DNA of 64,000 bases from G963665925 sp963676345 (GTDB lineage: Bacteria > Bacillota > Clostridia > Peptostreptococcales > Acidaminobacteraceae). A program made the translations under genes and the position numbers. Below the pieces are notes generated by a model, which saw nothing but the letters and a program-made list of their open reading frames with translations, was not told the origin of the DNA and ran no database searches. The stretch lies in assembly GCA_963676345.2 (NCBI GenBank), contig CAXXTS010000005.1, positions 558,001 to 622,000 on the forward strand. Reading direction: 5' to 3'. This document shows, piece by piece, positions 34,930 to 43,815 of this stretch (positions are counted from its first letter, which is position 1; each line of letters starts with the position of its first letter).

Positions 34930-35186
34930 TATAATAGCCTCCTTTATTTCGTCTTACTAATAATTATACGCATTTCATCCGATATAATCACCAATAAATT
35001 GTAAATTATGTTTGATTCATTCATAAAATTTATAGATATCCTGTCCGTTTTATAGACAAGGGGGGCAGATTTAAAAAAATATGTGTATAAGTTGTGACAA
35101 TTGACCTTAATAATACAAAGCGACAACTTTGCCATAAGGTGAATGTGTTATGATAGATAGTAGGGTAAGAAACGAGGAGGTTAAAT

Positions 35187-35657
35187 ATGACAATTGAAAT
35201 TCCTGGATATAAATCTATAGAGATTCATCACTTACTCCTTGATTACAATGGCACTTTGGCCATAGATGGGCATCTGACTCAAGGTGTCGCAGAGAAAATA
35301 TATGAAATAGCCAAAACAGGTATAGATGTCCATATTATTACGGCGGATACCAATGGCACAGTACGTCAAACATGCCGTGATTTACCGGTTCAAATAGAAA
35401 TTTTTGAAAATACTGGTGCCTCGGAATCTAAAAGAAAAGTCGCTTCAAAGTTGGGTGTGGGCCACTGTGCATGCATCGGAAATGGCTATAATGATCGTCA
35501 TATGTTTGAAGCATGTGCGTTATCAATAGCGGTCATTGGTTCTGAAGGGTGTTCTGTGGGGGCAATCATGCAAGCGGATATTGTCTGTAAGCATATTCTA
35601 GAAGCACTAGATCTGATACTGAGCTCTAATAGGGTAATTGCAACGCTACGGGATTGA
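35187..35657 (+). CDS. HAD-superfamily phosphatase, soluble P-type-ATPase-like (COG4087)
   Basis: The 156-residue protein has HAD motif I as LLLDYNGTLA (nucleophile Asp19), motif II in VHIITADTNGT and motif IV as CIGNGYNDRHMFEACALSIA. The second residue of the DxD pair is Asn rather than Asp, giving DYNGT, which recalls the DKTGT phosphorylation site of P-type ATPases. It looks like an isolated P-domain without cap or membrane parts. The substrate is unknown. Such stand-alone domains form their own family in anaerobes and archaea. The ATG follows GAGGAGG. The GNAT gene begins 26 bp downstream, so the two likely form an operon. Confidence 0.82.
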   Translation: MTIEIPGYKSIEIHHLLLDYNGTLAIDGHLTQGVAEKIYEIAKTGIDVHIITADTNGTVRQTCRDLPVQIEIFENTGASESKRKVASKLGVGHCACIGNGYNDRHMFEACALSIAVIGSEGCSVGAIMQADIVCKHILEALDLILSSNRVIATLRD

Positions 35658-35683
35658 CACAAATGAAAACATAGGAGAAAGAC

Positions 35684-36238
35684 ATGAAACGACTTGAAAC
35701 GGAAAGATGTATCCTTAGAGCGTGGCAGCTTGATGATGCAGAAGATATGTATGCATTTGCTAAGAATGTAAAAGTAGGACCTTGTGCTGGTTGGCAGCCC
35801 CATCAAAGCAAAGAAGAAAGCTACGAAATCATCAAAATGTTCATTGAAGTGGGCGAGGTTTATGCGATTGTTGACAAGGCGAGTGACAAGGTTATTGGAA
35901 GTATTGGTATACATGAGCGCTATCCAGATGAATCTCAAAGAGCTTTGTTTCAAAGAGAACTGGGTTTTGTGCTAAATCCAGATTTTTGGGGACGTGGCAT
36001 TATGCCTGAGGTTGTGCGATGTGTTATAAGCTATTGTTTTGACGATTTAGGCCTAGACAAAGTATGGGTGGGGCATTTTGATGACAATATGCGGTCAAAG
36101 CGGGTCATTGAAAAACTTGGATTTAGATATGCTTTTACTAAGGACGGTCTTGCCAAGGCCCTGGGCAATAAGCCAGTGCGTACACTTTATTACTATTTAA
36201 AGCGCATGGATCATGCTGAAATGATAAATCAATACTAA
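35684..36238 (+). CDS. GNAT-family N-acetyltransferase (RimJ/RimL type)
   Basis: The 184-residue protein starts MKRLETERCILRAWQLDDAE, the opening typical of RimJ/RimL-like acetyltransferases. It contains the acetyl-CoA loop region RELGFVLNPDFWGRGIMPEV and, near the end, VWVGHFDDNMRSKRVIEKLGF. These enzymes acetylate protein N termini, antibiotics or small amines; the substrate cannot be assigned. It follows the HAD gene with an AGGAGAAAG site and ends at its own terminator. Confidence 0.88.
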   Translation: MKRLETERCILRAWQLDDAEDMYAFAKNVKVGPCAGWQPHQSKEESYEIIKMFIEVGEVYAIVDKASDKVIGSIGIHERYPDESQRALFQRELGFVLNPDFWGRGIMPEVVRCVISYCFDDLGLDKVWVGHFDDNMRSKRVIEKLGFRYAFTKDGLAKALGNKPVRTLYYYLKRMDHAEMINQY

Positions 36239-36255
36239 TTTTTAAGATATATGAG

Positions 36256-36290
36256 AAAGACTACATTATAAAGTATAGATGTGGTCTTTT
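36256..36290 (+). terminator. Terminator after GNAT gene
   Basis: AAAGACTACAT pairs with ATGTGGTCTTT (one G-U), followed by T. Confidence 0.7.
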
Positions 36291-36322
36291 GCAGTTTTTA
36301 TGCCTTTGTTTGATTTCTACAT

Positions 36323-36362
36323 AAAAAAGGGCTCAGCACATAAGAGGTGTGCTGAGCCCTTT
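36323..36362 (-). terminator. Terminator of the PAS-GGDEF-EAL gene
   Basis: AAAGGGCTCAGCACA and TGTGCTGAGCCCTTT form a perfect 15-bp stem. The T-run lies on the minus-strand side. Confidence 0.92.
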
Positions 36363-36377
36363 GATGTTTTGTGATAG

Positions 36378-38090
36378 TTACTTGGCCACCTTGGGTAGCG
36401 TGTATTTCAGTGCCTCATCATGCGAGAGCGGTTTAGCATAGTAATAGCCTTGGATTTTGTCCGCCTTCATCTGACGGGCTGTACTCAGCATGTCTTCATC
36501 TTCAATGCCTTCTGCCACCACAGAAACGTTGTGTTCCTGACACAGGTGAATTACAGATTGAATAAATCCTTTAATTAGGGGTTTAGACATAACTGTTCGC
36601 ATAATTTCTCTATCAATTTTGACTTCTGTAAGGGGGGCATATATCATGCTGTTCAGTGAAGCATAGCCTGATCCAAAGTCATCAAGAGATAGGTCAAAAC
36701 CCATTTTTCTCAGAGCTTGAAGACTTTCAAGTATAAGCGTCGAGCTCCTGTCAATCATCATCGATTCTGTGATTTCTATCGTTATCAATTCTGGAGCAAC
36801 CTTGGTCTTGTCCAGAACCGATTGAATTTTACTGATATAATCGCAACGAATCATCTCCAGAGCAGACGCATTAACAGAAATGGTAGCTTGCGTGCCATTT
36901 AATGCATTGTAACGCTTAATGAAGTTGCAGGCATCTTCGAATACACTCAGACCGAGTTCGCAAATTGAACCATTTTGTTCTGAAGTGGCAATAAACTCGT
37001 CAGGGAAAATGGGCCCCCATTCAGCTGTGTTCCAGCGCACAAGAGCTTCAAAGCCCTTGAGTTCATTTGTCTGTGCATCAATAATTGGATGATACACATT
37101 AAACAGCTCACCGCGTTTTATGGCAAGAGATATACTGCTTTCAATAAATATATGTTTATAAACCTGCGTTTGTGTTTGACTGCAATAGAATTTGATGTTG
37201 CTCTCAGAAGTAAATTTTGATTCTTCAAGAGTCAAATAGGCCCGATTAATTATTTCATCCGATGTATTGATATCTTGATCAAGGGGATAGCTTAAGACAG
37301 CACTATGAAAATCAACAGCTATATCAACCTTTTGCGTAGAACGAACTTGTGCAATACAGTGTTTAATGTGCTCAATCGTTTGATGAATTTCATCTCTATC
37401 TATTTCTCTTCTAATTAGAAGTGCAAATTTACTTGTTGAAACACGAAAGGGTTGAAAATCAAGATCAATTGTTTTTAGAACGGAAGCTACATTTTCCTGT
37501 ACTATAAAATTCGCCTTGTCATAGCCATATAATGAAAAGAGATGACGAATCAGATAAAAATTCATGAAAATGAGGGTTGCAGCTTGATGGTTGTCTAAGT
37601 CATTTTGAATGACTTCGTTGAGCTTATGCCTATTGTATAGACCGGTAACGGGTTCTATATAGGTTAAATCGTAAAGCTTGTCGCCGTAAACCCTCAAGAA
37701 GGTAATATCTGAATGTGACCCGATCATACTGAGCATATTACCAGAGTCATCATAGTCTGCAATACCAATGGCCTCAATCCACTTTGACTTTCCATATTTA
37801 TCTTTCACTTTATACTCGGATTTGAATGATCTCTGCTGACGTGCGGTCTGCTGATGCAGGGCAGTATTAAACTTATTTTTAAAGGCATCATCCACTACAT
37901 TTATCCAGTCATCTAGTGTTGGATTTTCAAGCGGCAAATCAAATGCATCATAAAATGCCTTGTTGTAAAAAGTGACGTCACCTTGTGGTGTCATTTCCCA
38001 CAGACCAATCTTTGAAATATCGAAAATATCATAAAATTTATCGAATTTGCTCGGTAATTCTGATATGTTTTTTATTGCTCCCATGGACAT
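36378..38090 (-). CDS. PAS / degenerate GGDEF / EAL protein, probable c-di-GMP phosphodiesterase
   Basis: The 570-residue cytoplasmic protein has an N-terminal PAS domain (FDISKIGLWEMTPQGDVTFY and the PAC-like segment to about residue 130). Next is a GGDEF-fold domain (EPVTGLYNRHKLNEVI) whose signature loop reads VSTSKFALL, so it has lost the cyclase motif. The C-terminal EAL domain has all the key pieces: GFEALVRW, SVNASA, EITESMM, DDFGSGYASL, VKIDRE, VVAEGIED and QGYYYAKPL. It is therefore predicted to degrade c-di-GMP, with the GGDEF remnant possibly sensing GTP. The first ATG (38090) lies 3-4 bp after AGGGTG; a second at 38084 is also possible. A perfect palindrome (38242-38257) lies in its upstream region. 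Confidence 0.9.
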   Translation of the reverse strand: MSMGAIKNISELPSKFDKFYDIFDISKIGLWEMTPQGDVTFYNKAFYDAFDLPLENPTLDDWINVVDDAFKNKFNTALHQQTARQQRSFKSEYKVKDKYGKSKWIEAIGIADYDDSGNMLSMIGSHSDITFLRVYGDKLYDLTYIEPVTGLYNRHKLNEVIQNDLDNHQAATLIFMNFYLIRHLFSLYGYDKANFIVQENVASVLKTIDLDFQPFRVSTSKFALLIRREIDRDEIHQTIEHIKHCIAQVRSTQKVDIAVDFHSAVLSYPLDQDINTSDEIINRAYLTLEESKFTSESNIKFYCSQTQTQVYKHIFIESSISLAIKRGELFNVYHPIIDAQTNELKGFEALVRWNTAEWGPIFPDEFIATSEQNGSICELGLSVFEDACNFIKRYNALNGTQATISVNASALEMIRCDYISKIQSVLDKTKVAPELITIEITESMMIDRSSTLILESLQALRKMGFDLSLDDFGSGYASLNSMIYAPLTEVKIDREIMRTVMSKPLIKGFIQSVIHLCQEHNVSVVAEGIEDEDMLSTARQMKADKIQGYYYAKPLSHDEALKYTLPKVAK

Positions 38091-38241
38091 CTCACACCCT
38101 GTTCAATTTCTTAATTACATCAGTGACTTCTGACCGTGCCTGCTAACCATTCTATCATATTCATAACAATGTTAAAAAGTGACTATATTCCTAAGTCTAG
38201 CATCTTTAGTACTCATGTTAGACCCATACTCGGAAATATAA

Positions 38242-38257
38242 TCACTTTATAAAGTGA
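38242..38257 (-). promoter_or_regulatory. Perfect 16-bp palindrome TCACTTTATAAAGTGA
   Basis: The sequence lies between uspA (ending 13 bp away) and the PAS-GGDEF-EAL gene, about 150 bp upstream of the latter's start. It has no T-run on either side, so a protein-binding operator is more likely than a terminator. Confidence 0.45.
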
Positions 38258-38269
38258 AGGCATGCACCA

Positions 38270-38710
38270 TTAAGCTTTGTCCTGCTGAATAATCATAACT
38301 GGAATTTCTGAGTGGTGTACAACGCGGTTGGTTACACTACCCAATAGGAATCGCTTTGCAGCGCCCAGTCCGTGTGTACACATGAGAATCAAGTCGGCTT
38401 GCTCTTGAATAGCTACATCGATAATGGTACTGGATGGTTCACCAGTAAGCACATCTATTTTCAAATGTGTATCCGGGATGTCAAGTTGTTCGCTTGCCCT
38501 CTTGAGTATATCTGCTGAGCGCTGAGCACCATCAAGTTGAATGACCATTCCAGGTGTCGGGTAAGTAACATAGTTTTGAATGATAGATGTATCGTCTACA
38601 TTCAGTAGAATGATAACCGCACCATACTTTTCATAAAAATCCTGCGCAGTCTTGAGAACACCACTGCAGGAGTCTGAACCGTCAATAGGAACGAGTATTT
38701 TTTTAAACAT
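38270..38710 (-). CDS. Universal stress protein UspA family
   Basis: The 146-residue protein begins MFKKILVPIDGSDSCSGVL and ends with HGLGAAKRFLLGSVTNRVVH then IPVMIIQQDKA. That gives the G-x2-G-x9-G-S nucleotide-binding motif of the ATP-binding Usp class. The start at 38710 follows AGGAGGTGC with good spacing; the longer frame upstream to 38839 adds a non-homologous tail and is rejected. Usp proteins help cells survive stress and starvation by mechanisms that vary. The gene lies upstream of the EAL protein on the same strand and is divergent from the chemoreceptor gene. Confidence 0.92.
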   Translation of the reverse strand: MFKKILVPIDGSDSCSGVLKTAQDFYEKYGAVIILLNVDDTSIIQNYVTYPTPGMVIQLDGAQRSADILKRASEQLDIPDTHLKIDVLTGEPSSTIIDVAIQEQADLILMCTHGLGAAKRFLLGSVTNRVVHHSEIPVMIIQQDKA

Positions 38711-38860
38711 TAAATGCACCTCCTCGTCACATATATACCCATTGTCCCGCATCTTAGTTTGTTTATTGGTAAAATATATCAACAATTGTACGTATAAAGT
38801 CTGTAATTTTAATTGATTGATAGAAAGTATCAAAAACAATTCAAAATATTCCTATTTTTC

Positions 38861-38876
38861 TGGCATGAATATTGCT
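38861..38876 (+). promoter_or_regulatory. Sigma-54 (RpoN) promoter of the chemoreceptor gene
   Basis: TGGCATGAATATTGCT has the -24 GG and -12 GC dinucleotides at the required spacing and differs from the TGGCAcG-N4-TTGCT consensus at one position. It lies about 40 bp upstream of the chemoreceptor ATG. Confidence 0.75.
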
Positions 38877-38915
38877 CTATATATTATATCCAAGGAATAT
38901 GATGAGGGGGAGACA

Positions 38916-40703
38916 ATGGTTACATTTATAACGGGCCTAATAGTGGGTATTGCTTTGCAGTTTCTTATTTCAAAGATCTTTATTGCAAAAGAAGAAGTCG
39001 TGTATTCAAAGCCGGTGGGAGAGGGTGGAGATGGACGTGCGTTCTCAGACATGTTTATTTCACAACTGCTTGATACCCAAAGTGATTTTGAGCTCTATTT
39101 GAATCAGATTCGGTGGCTGTCAGCAGAAAATGACTCCATATTTAAGGATATGTCGTCCAAGCTTGATGAAGTTTTAAGGAATGGTGAAGACAATATCGCA
39201 GGGATTGAACAAACAAATGCAGCTGTAAATGAGATGGCCAACCTAAGTGAGCAGCTCAATACGTTTGCCGAAAAGCTCAGTGATGTTTCAGAGGCTTGGA
39301 AGTCGGAGTTTGAGTCAAATAAAGTTGCCATTGAAACCATTTCTACAGCCATGGAATCGGCAAAAACAGAAAATAATATGGCCAATAAAAGAAATAAAGA
39401 CCTTCAAAATTCAAGTGGTGAAATAGAAAACATTTTAAAATACATACGTGATATTTCAAGTCAAACAAACCTACTGGCATTAAATGCGTCAATTGAAGCG
39501 GCTAGGGCGGGAGATGCAGGGCGTGGCTTTGCAGTGGTTGCAGGTGAGATTAAAAAGCTGTCAGACCAAACGGATACAGCCATTGATGAAATTGAAAAAA
39601 TGATTTTGCATTTTAATAAGAATTTGAATGAGCTCAATGAAAGTCTTGAAGATTCTTCTAAGGCATTTAACCAGGTCGATACACAGGTTGAAAGTACTCA
39701 AAGTGCATTTAGCCATATGGAGGCGTCCTTTGAGGTGATACAAGACACAATAGGCGAGTTGGCTGTACAGTCTGCAACGCAGAAGCGGATATCATCAGAA
39801 ATTAACATGGCGGTTGAGGCTATTTCGGAGTCGGTAATGGATACGCACGCCTACACGGTTGAAACCAAAGCTGCAACCGCACAGGTGCAGGACAAGTTCG
39901 CAGAAATCGACGGTGTGAATCATACCTTGAGAAAGATGAATACAGCGTTCTCAAATCAGATGTCAAACCATGTGGAGGCAGATGATATATATATAGGTAT
40001 TAATCCATTTACCTCGCCCCTGCGTATTAAAGACCTCTACGAACCTATACTTCAGCAGGTGTTTAGCAGTATGGGCAAGCGTGCGCGTATTGTTGTTCCC
40101 AAATCATATGATGATATTTATGATCTGCTAAACCGCAGTGCCATTGACTGTGCATGGCTGTCACCGCTGGCTTACGTGTCAGCTGCTGGGAGGTGTGACG
40201 TTGAGCCTCTTGTATCGCCTCAGGTTAATGGTGCAGCCAGTTACTTGGGAATGATAATAAGCAAGGACTTCAGAACGCTTGACCAGCTTAAAGATGCCCG
40301 TTTTGGCTTTGTTGATGAAAAGAGCGCTTCTGGATATCTGTATGCCAAAACTTTTTTAGAAGAACGGGGTTTATATAATAAACTGGGTGAAGTGCGGTTT
40401 TTAGGCAGTCACGACAAAGTCATTGAAGCACTTCAAAATGGCGATATTGATGCAGGGGCTACTTACAATGAAGCACTGGAGAATATGGGGATGCAAAATG
40501 CTTTCAACGTGCTTCATCAAACAGATGCCATCCCTAAAGACGCCATTGTTATTAATGAAAGATCAAGTCGACTACAAGCAGGTAAGCTTAAAGATGCATT
40601 TTCAAGCTACAGAGGCATTAATAAGGCGAGTATTACTGGATTTGAAGGTATAGAAGATCAAACATACCACGTTGTACGTGCTTTAGAAGAAAAAATAGGA
40701 TAA
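38916..40703 (+). CDS. Methyl-accepting chemotaxis protein fused to a C-terminal PhnD-like binding domain
   Basis: The 595-residue protein has one N-terminal membrane helix (FITGLIVGIALQFLI) with lysines behind it, so the rest should be cytoplasmic. A coiled-coil signalling region follows, with the conserved receptor tip ISSQTNLLALNASIEAARAG and GRGFAVVAGEIKKLSDQT (about residues 185-235). From about residue 350 comes a type II binding-protein domain of the PhnD/phosphite-phosphonate class: IGINPFTSPLRIKDLYEPIL, ARIVVPKSYDDIYDLL, CAWLSPLAYVSAAG, FGFVDEKSASGYLY. No HAMP or outside sensor domain is present. The start at 38916 is chosen by GAGGGGGA just upstream. The layout suggests a receptor that senses an intracellular ligand with a borrowed transport domain. 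Confidence 0.88.
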   Translation: MVTFITGLIVGIALQFLISKIFIAKEEVVYSKPVGEGGDGRAFSDMFISQLLDTQSDFELYLNQIRWLSAENDSIFKDMSSKLDEVLRNGEDNIAGIEQTNAAVNEMANLSEQLNTFAEKLSDVSEAWKSEFESNKVAIETISTAMESAKTENNMANKRNKDLQNSSGEIENILKYIRDISSQTNLLALNASIEAARAGDAGRGFAVVAGEIKKLSDQTDTAIDEIEKMILHFNKNLNELNESLEDSSKAFNQVDTQVESTQSAFSHMEASFEVIQDTIGELAVQSATQKRISSEINMAVEAISESVMDTHAYTVETKAATAQVQDKFAEIDGVNHTLRKMNTAFSNQMSNHVEADDIYIGINPFTSPLRIKDLYEPILQQVFSSMGKRARIVVPKSYDDIYDLLNRSAIDCAWLSPLAYVSAAGRCDVEPLVSPQVNGAASYLGMIISKDFRTLDQLKDARFGFVDEKSASGYLYAKTFLEERGLYNKLGEVRFLGSHDKVIEALQNGDIDAGATYNEALENMGMQNAFNVLHQTDAIPKDAIVINERSSRLQAGKLKDAFSSYRGINKASITGFEGIEDQTYHVVRALEEKIG

Positions 40704-40844
40704 ATATATTGTGATTCTTGCACATTAAAAATATTTTAATGTTGCATTCGTATTACAAATCCATACCAATTATTGACCCCCTTCTTATAGAGTCATATTA
40801 TTATTTTGTTATACATAATCGACTCTATGGGAAGGGGGAAATAT

Positions 40845-42598
40845 ATGGATTTTCAAAAGATTAAACGTTTCACGAAGTACTACAGACTTCATAAAAAACT
40901 ATTTATGCTGGACTTGATGTGCGCCTTTGCACTCTCAGGTCTTGATTTGATTCTTCCTGTACTTTCAAAAATCATGGTGAATGATGTGATTGTTGCTAAG
41001 GATTATCAGCGCGTTCTTCAAATTGGAGGCGCTCTTGTTGCAGTGTACATATTACAGGCCGGGTTTGGCTATTTTGTAAACTACTGGGGGCATGTAATGG
41101 GTTCGAGAATTGAGTATGATATGCGAAAGGATATTTTTAATCATATTCAGACTCTGCCACATACCTTTTTTGATAAGAATCAGACTGGGCAAATCATGTC
41201 CAGAATCGTCAATGATTTAGAGCGTCTTCTGAATTTGCCCATCATGGGCCGGAAGACCTCTTCATTTCAGGTGTTATGTTTTTAGGTGCAGTGGGAATCA
41301 TGCTTACATACGAATGGCGTCTTGCTCTTGTCGTGGTTGTATTTATTCCCTTAATGCTCTTATTTGCCATTAAAAAGAGGCTAAACATGACCTCCGCTTT
41401 TGCTGAGCTTAGAAAACGCATTGCTGAAATTAATGGGAATTTGGAGAATAGTTTAGCCGGGGTACGCGTTGTGAAGGCATTTGCCAATGAACGCTTTGAA
41501 AAGCAAAAGTTTGATGATGGAAACAGGAGCTACCGTGACAGCATGCGCATCGCTTTTAAGGCCATTGCGGAGTTTGTAACGGGTATTAACTTTATGATTG
41601 GCCTGCTTAATACAGCAGTTTTGACCTATGGCGGCTGGCTTGTTATTGAAGGCAGAATGGATGTAGGGTCTCTCATGGCATTTCTGCTTCTCGTTAACTT
41701 TTTTATGAATCCTGTGCGAAGACTTGTGACTTTTGTAGAGGAGTATCAAAGAAGTATGACAGGCTTTGAGCGTTTTCTTGAAATTATGGACACGGAGTCC
41801 GACATTCAAAACGCGCCAAATGCCCTTGAAGTAGAGCGTTTTAAAGGTGATATTCTGCTTGATGATGTAACTTTCAAATATGAGAACGATGAAACAAAGG
41901 TGCTTAACCATATGACACTTCAAATCACAAGAGGAAAGACCTTGGCACTGGTGGGTCCTTCCGGTGGCGGTAAAACCACATTAAGTCATTTGATTCCACG
42001 TTTTTATGATGTCACTGAAGGGGCCATAAAAATAGACGGATACGATATTCGTCAAATCGATATGAAATGCCTACGAAGACATATAGGCATTGTCCAGCAA
42101 CAAGTTTTCTTGTTTACTGGAACCATGCGTGACAATATTGCCTATGGTAGAATTGGCGCATCCGATGAAGACATTATCCGCGCTGCAAAAAAAGCACGTA
42201 TTCATGAGTTTATCATGTCCTTGCCAGATGGCTATGATTCTGCAGTGGGTGAAAAAGGGGTTATGTTATCAGGGGGTCAAAAGCAGAGAATTTCCATCGC
42301 ACGGGTGTTTCTAAAAAATCCGTCTATCTTGATTCTAGATGAAGCCACATCTGCACTGGATAATGAGACAGAAATTCAAATACAAGCGGCTTTAGATGAA
42401 CTCTCTAAAGACAGAACCACAATTGTTATAGCACATAGGCTGTCTACAATAAGAGGGGCCGATGAAATTGTGGTCTTAACCGATCGTGGAATAGAAGAAC
42501 AGGGCAGTCATGATGAACTGCTTAAAAATGAGATGCTGTACGCAAAGCTCTATAATGCACAATTTAAAGGCTTTATGCCAGACCGTTTAGAAGCATAA
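40845..42598 (+). pseudogene. ABC-type multidrug/lipid exporter (membrane + ATPase), split by a frameshift
   Basis: The gene begins at ATG 40845 behind GAAGGGGG and reads through the first half of an ABC exporter membrane domain (IKRFTKYYRLHKKLFMLD onward) until a frame change near 41226-41231. There VNDLERL continues as LNLPIMG instead of the expected SEFAHHGPEDLFISG, which lies in the next frame. The second frame carries the rest: membrane helices, Walker A GPSGGGKTTL, signature LSGGQKQRISIARV, Walker B ILILDEATSALD and H-loop VIAHRLST. One missing base, for instance a T in CGTCTTCTGAA, restores a ~584-residue half-transporter. The downstream frame has no evident ribosome binding site. Both halves are otherwise well preserved, so a recent mutation or a sequencing error is likely. 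Confidence 0.85.
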
Positions 42599-42647
42599 TT
42601 ATGCCTTGCTAATGATTTTTAAAATGCATACTTGTAAGAACATAATC

Positions 42648-42740
42648 AAAAACCAGCAGGCAAATGCCCATTTTTCCGCCATGTACCAGTGCATACCGCA
42701 TGTACGTGAGGGAAAAATAGGCTTAAGCTGTGCTGGTTTT
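42648..42740. terminator. Long imperfect hairpin, probable bidirectional terminator
   Basis: AAAACCAGCA at the left pairs with TGCTGGTTTT at the right. Inside, TTTTTCC pairs with GGAAAAA and CATGTAC pairs with GTACGTG, giving a ~90-nt extended hairpin. It lies between the convergent ABC exporter and GntR genes and abuts the GntR stop codon. Confidence 0.65.
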
Positions 42741-43427
42741 CTATTGCCATTTATTAATAATTAGATCAAAAAGTGTTTGATTAATGGCATAAGCTTTTTC
42801 ACCGTCTTTATTTTTAAGCTGCTTTAGAAGGCTGGTCCAGAGCTGTAAGAAGGTGTGATACACAGAATCCTGGTTGGCAATCGCCAGTGCAACAGAGTGA
42901 ATGGCATCATAGGTTGAGTTGACATAGAGTCTAAAAAATGGGTTAACACTCGCTTCTGCAAGTGCTGTATAAAGCCCAGTAATAGACTGAGCCTTCTCTT
43001 TTCTCTCCATAAGACTTACAGCTTCTGACAAGGTGTCTTTAACCGTTTCAAGGCGAGCATCGTATTCATTTTGGATGATGTCTGCTATCATAAGATCTGT
43101 TTGCCCCTTGAATAAGTTGAGTAAACTGTGACGATAGCTATGGGAGAGTTCTGCACCATAACATCGAACCAGACTGCTGATGACATCCATTTTGCCTGTC
43201 TGCATAAAATCTTCTACAACTGTGCCTTTTCGCGGAAGAATTTTCACAAGACCCTTGTCCTGAAGTCTGGTAAGCACATTATGAATGACGGGTCTACTCA
43301 AACTAAGTTCCTCCGATAAGTTGCGTTCTGAAGGCAGTAAGTCCCCTGCTTTTAGCTGCCCGGTTAGTATTCTGGCCTCCAGTTCATCAAGCAATGTGTT
43401 TTCTTGTTGTTTAATTGTATTTGTCAT
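42741..43427 (-). CDS. GntR-family transcriptional regulator (FadR subfamily)
   Basis: The 228-residue protein has an N-terminal winged helix: ENTLLDELEARILTGQLKAG, LLPSERNLSEELSLSRPVIH and LVKILPRKGTVVEDF (to about residue 76). An all-helical FadR-type ligand-binding domain of about 150 residues follows. The start at 43427 follows AGGAGGGGGG with correct spacing; the longer frame adds a non-homologous leader. A perfect CTGGT/ACCAG inverted repeat lies just upstream of this ribosome binding site and closely resembles the E. coli FadR site, so autoregulation is inferred. The regulated pathway is not evident; the convergent ABC exporter and divergent T-box operon are not obvious targets. Confidence 0.85.
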   Translation of the reverse strand: MTNTIKQQENTLLDELEARILTGQLKAGDLLPSERNLSEELSLSRPVIHNVLTRLQDKGLVKILPRKGTVVEDFMQTGKMDVISSLVRCYGAELSHSYRHSLLNLFKGQTDLMIADIIQNEYDARLETVKDTLSEAVSLMERKEKAQSITGLYTALAEASVNPFFRLYVNSTYDAIHSVALAIANQDSVYHTFLQLWTSLLKQLKNKDGEKAYAINQTLFDLIINKWQ

Positions 43428-43438
43428 TGTCCCCCCTC

Positions 43439-43451
43439 CTGGTATAACCAG
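43439..43451 (-). promoter_or_regulatory. FadR-like operator CTGGTATAACCAG
   Basis: A perfect 5-bp inverted repeat with a 3-bp centre lies directly upstream of the GntR ribosome binding site. It matches the CTGGT-n3-ACCAG half-sites bound by E. coli FadR. The remaining ~330 bp up to the aspS promoter are AT-rich without further recognisable features. Confidence 0.55.
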
Positions 43452-43780
43452 ATTATACTTACCCGAAAAGGGTGCAATAATGCAGTATGTGGGGAAATTA
43501 GTTGAACTTAAAGTGTACAGTGCATAAATATTAGACATTGTATGCATAGACAGCGCGTGTGCTTTCTATGGTGTGTCTTTGATCAGTAAACAAATGTAAC
43601 TGAGTGAAAAACCAAAATGTTGCAGATACGAAATAAAAAAAATTGACTTATTGATGATTTTCGGCACGGATATCTGAAGGTATTGAAAATACTGGGCTTA
43701 AAGATTCGCAGAAATCAAAGAAAAACGTTTTCAAATGTGACGTAAATGTAACATGCTCGAAATTAATTTTGAAAAATCTG

Positions 43781-43809
43781 TTGACATGGTGCCGGGAATA
43801 GACTAACAT
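43781..43809 (+). promoter_or_regulatory. Promoter of the aspS-gatCAB operon
   Basis: TTGACA (43781-43786) and TAACAT (43804-43809) are separated by exactly 17 bp, with the T-box leader starting just downstream. Confidence 0.82.
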
Positions 43810-43815
43810 AGAGTC

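Noticed and set aside
41276..42598. Separate 440-residue ABC ATPase gene starting at 41276
   Set aside because: The sequence upstream in the same frame continues the conserved exporter motif SEFAHHGPEDLFISG, so it is the second half of a frameshifted gene.
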